Source of the DNA: an uncultured Ignavibacteriota bacterium
Lineage (GTDB): Bacteria; Bacteroidota; Ignavibacteria; UBA10030; UBA8401
Assembly (NCBI GenBank): GCA_903907305.1
Contig: CAIVNT010000031.1
Coordinates: forward strand, 1 to 5,423
Direction of reading: 5' to 3'
Length of the DNA stretch: 5,423 nucleotides
Part shown: piece after piece, positions 5,370 to 5,423 of the stretch
Numbering within the stretch: position 1 is the first letter of the stretch
Layout: the number at the start of each line of letters is the position of its first letter
Made by a program: the position numbers and the translations under genes
The notes under the pieces: model-generated
Databases searched by the model: none
What the model was told of the DNA's origin: nothing
The model's input: only the letters and a program-made list of their open reading frames with translations

Positions 5370-5423
5370 GAGGTTGCGACACTTTTTCAGGTGCATGAGG
5401 GAATTTTAATTTTCTCTGATGAC

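Overview
The window looks like a chromosomal segment from a mid-GC bacterium. DnaG primase starts at the left edge. Gene starts with weak or absent Shine-Dalgarno sequences, an ordinary TTGACA/TATATT promoter and a very good sigma-54 site hint at the Bacteroidetes/Chlorobi/Ignavibacteria side of the FCB group. That placement is a guess from style, not from a diagnostic marker.

Left part (1-654): the first 22 codons of dnaG run off the left edge on the minus strand. Divergent to it is a small unrecognised gene (173-532, plus), preceded by a near-consensus -24/-12 (sigma-54) promoter that is also a perfect palindrome. A 122-bp convergent gap follows, then a minus-strand membrane protein with an HEAGH zinc-protease-type motif (655-1197).

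Main part (1220-5369, all minus strand): a four-gene cluster. From a sigma-70-type promoter near 5342-5369 and a leader of about 165 nt with two inverted repeats, transcription runs through two tandem D-Ala-D-Ala-ligase-like ATP-grasp genes and a GNAT acetyltransferase. These three are coupled by TAATG and TGATG stop/start overlaps. After a 110-bp gap with an imperfect hairpin comes a lysine 2,3-aminomutase-family radical SAM enzyme, then a strong intrinsic terminator.

Reading of the cluster: KamA would turn L-lysine into beta-lysine, one or both ATP-grasp enzymes could join it to another amino or carboxylic acid, and the GNAT could acetylate an amine. This resembles the known N-epsilon-acetyl-beta-lysine osmolyte route (AblA/AblB), but it has two extra amide ligases and a different, shorter acetyltransferase. 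An acetylated beta-lysine-containing small peptide is the most interesting hypothesis here. The individual families are well supported by motifs; the pathway and product are inference.
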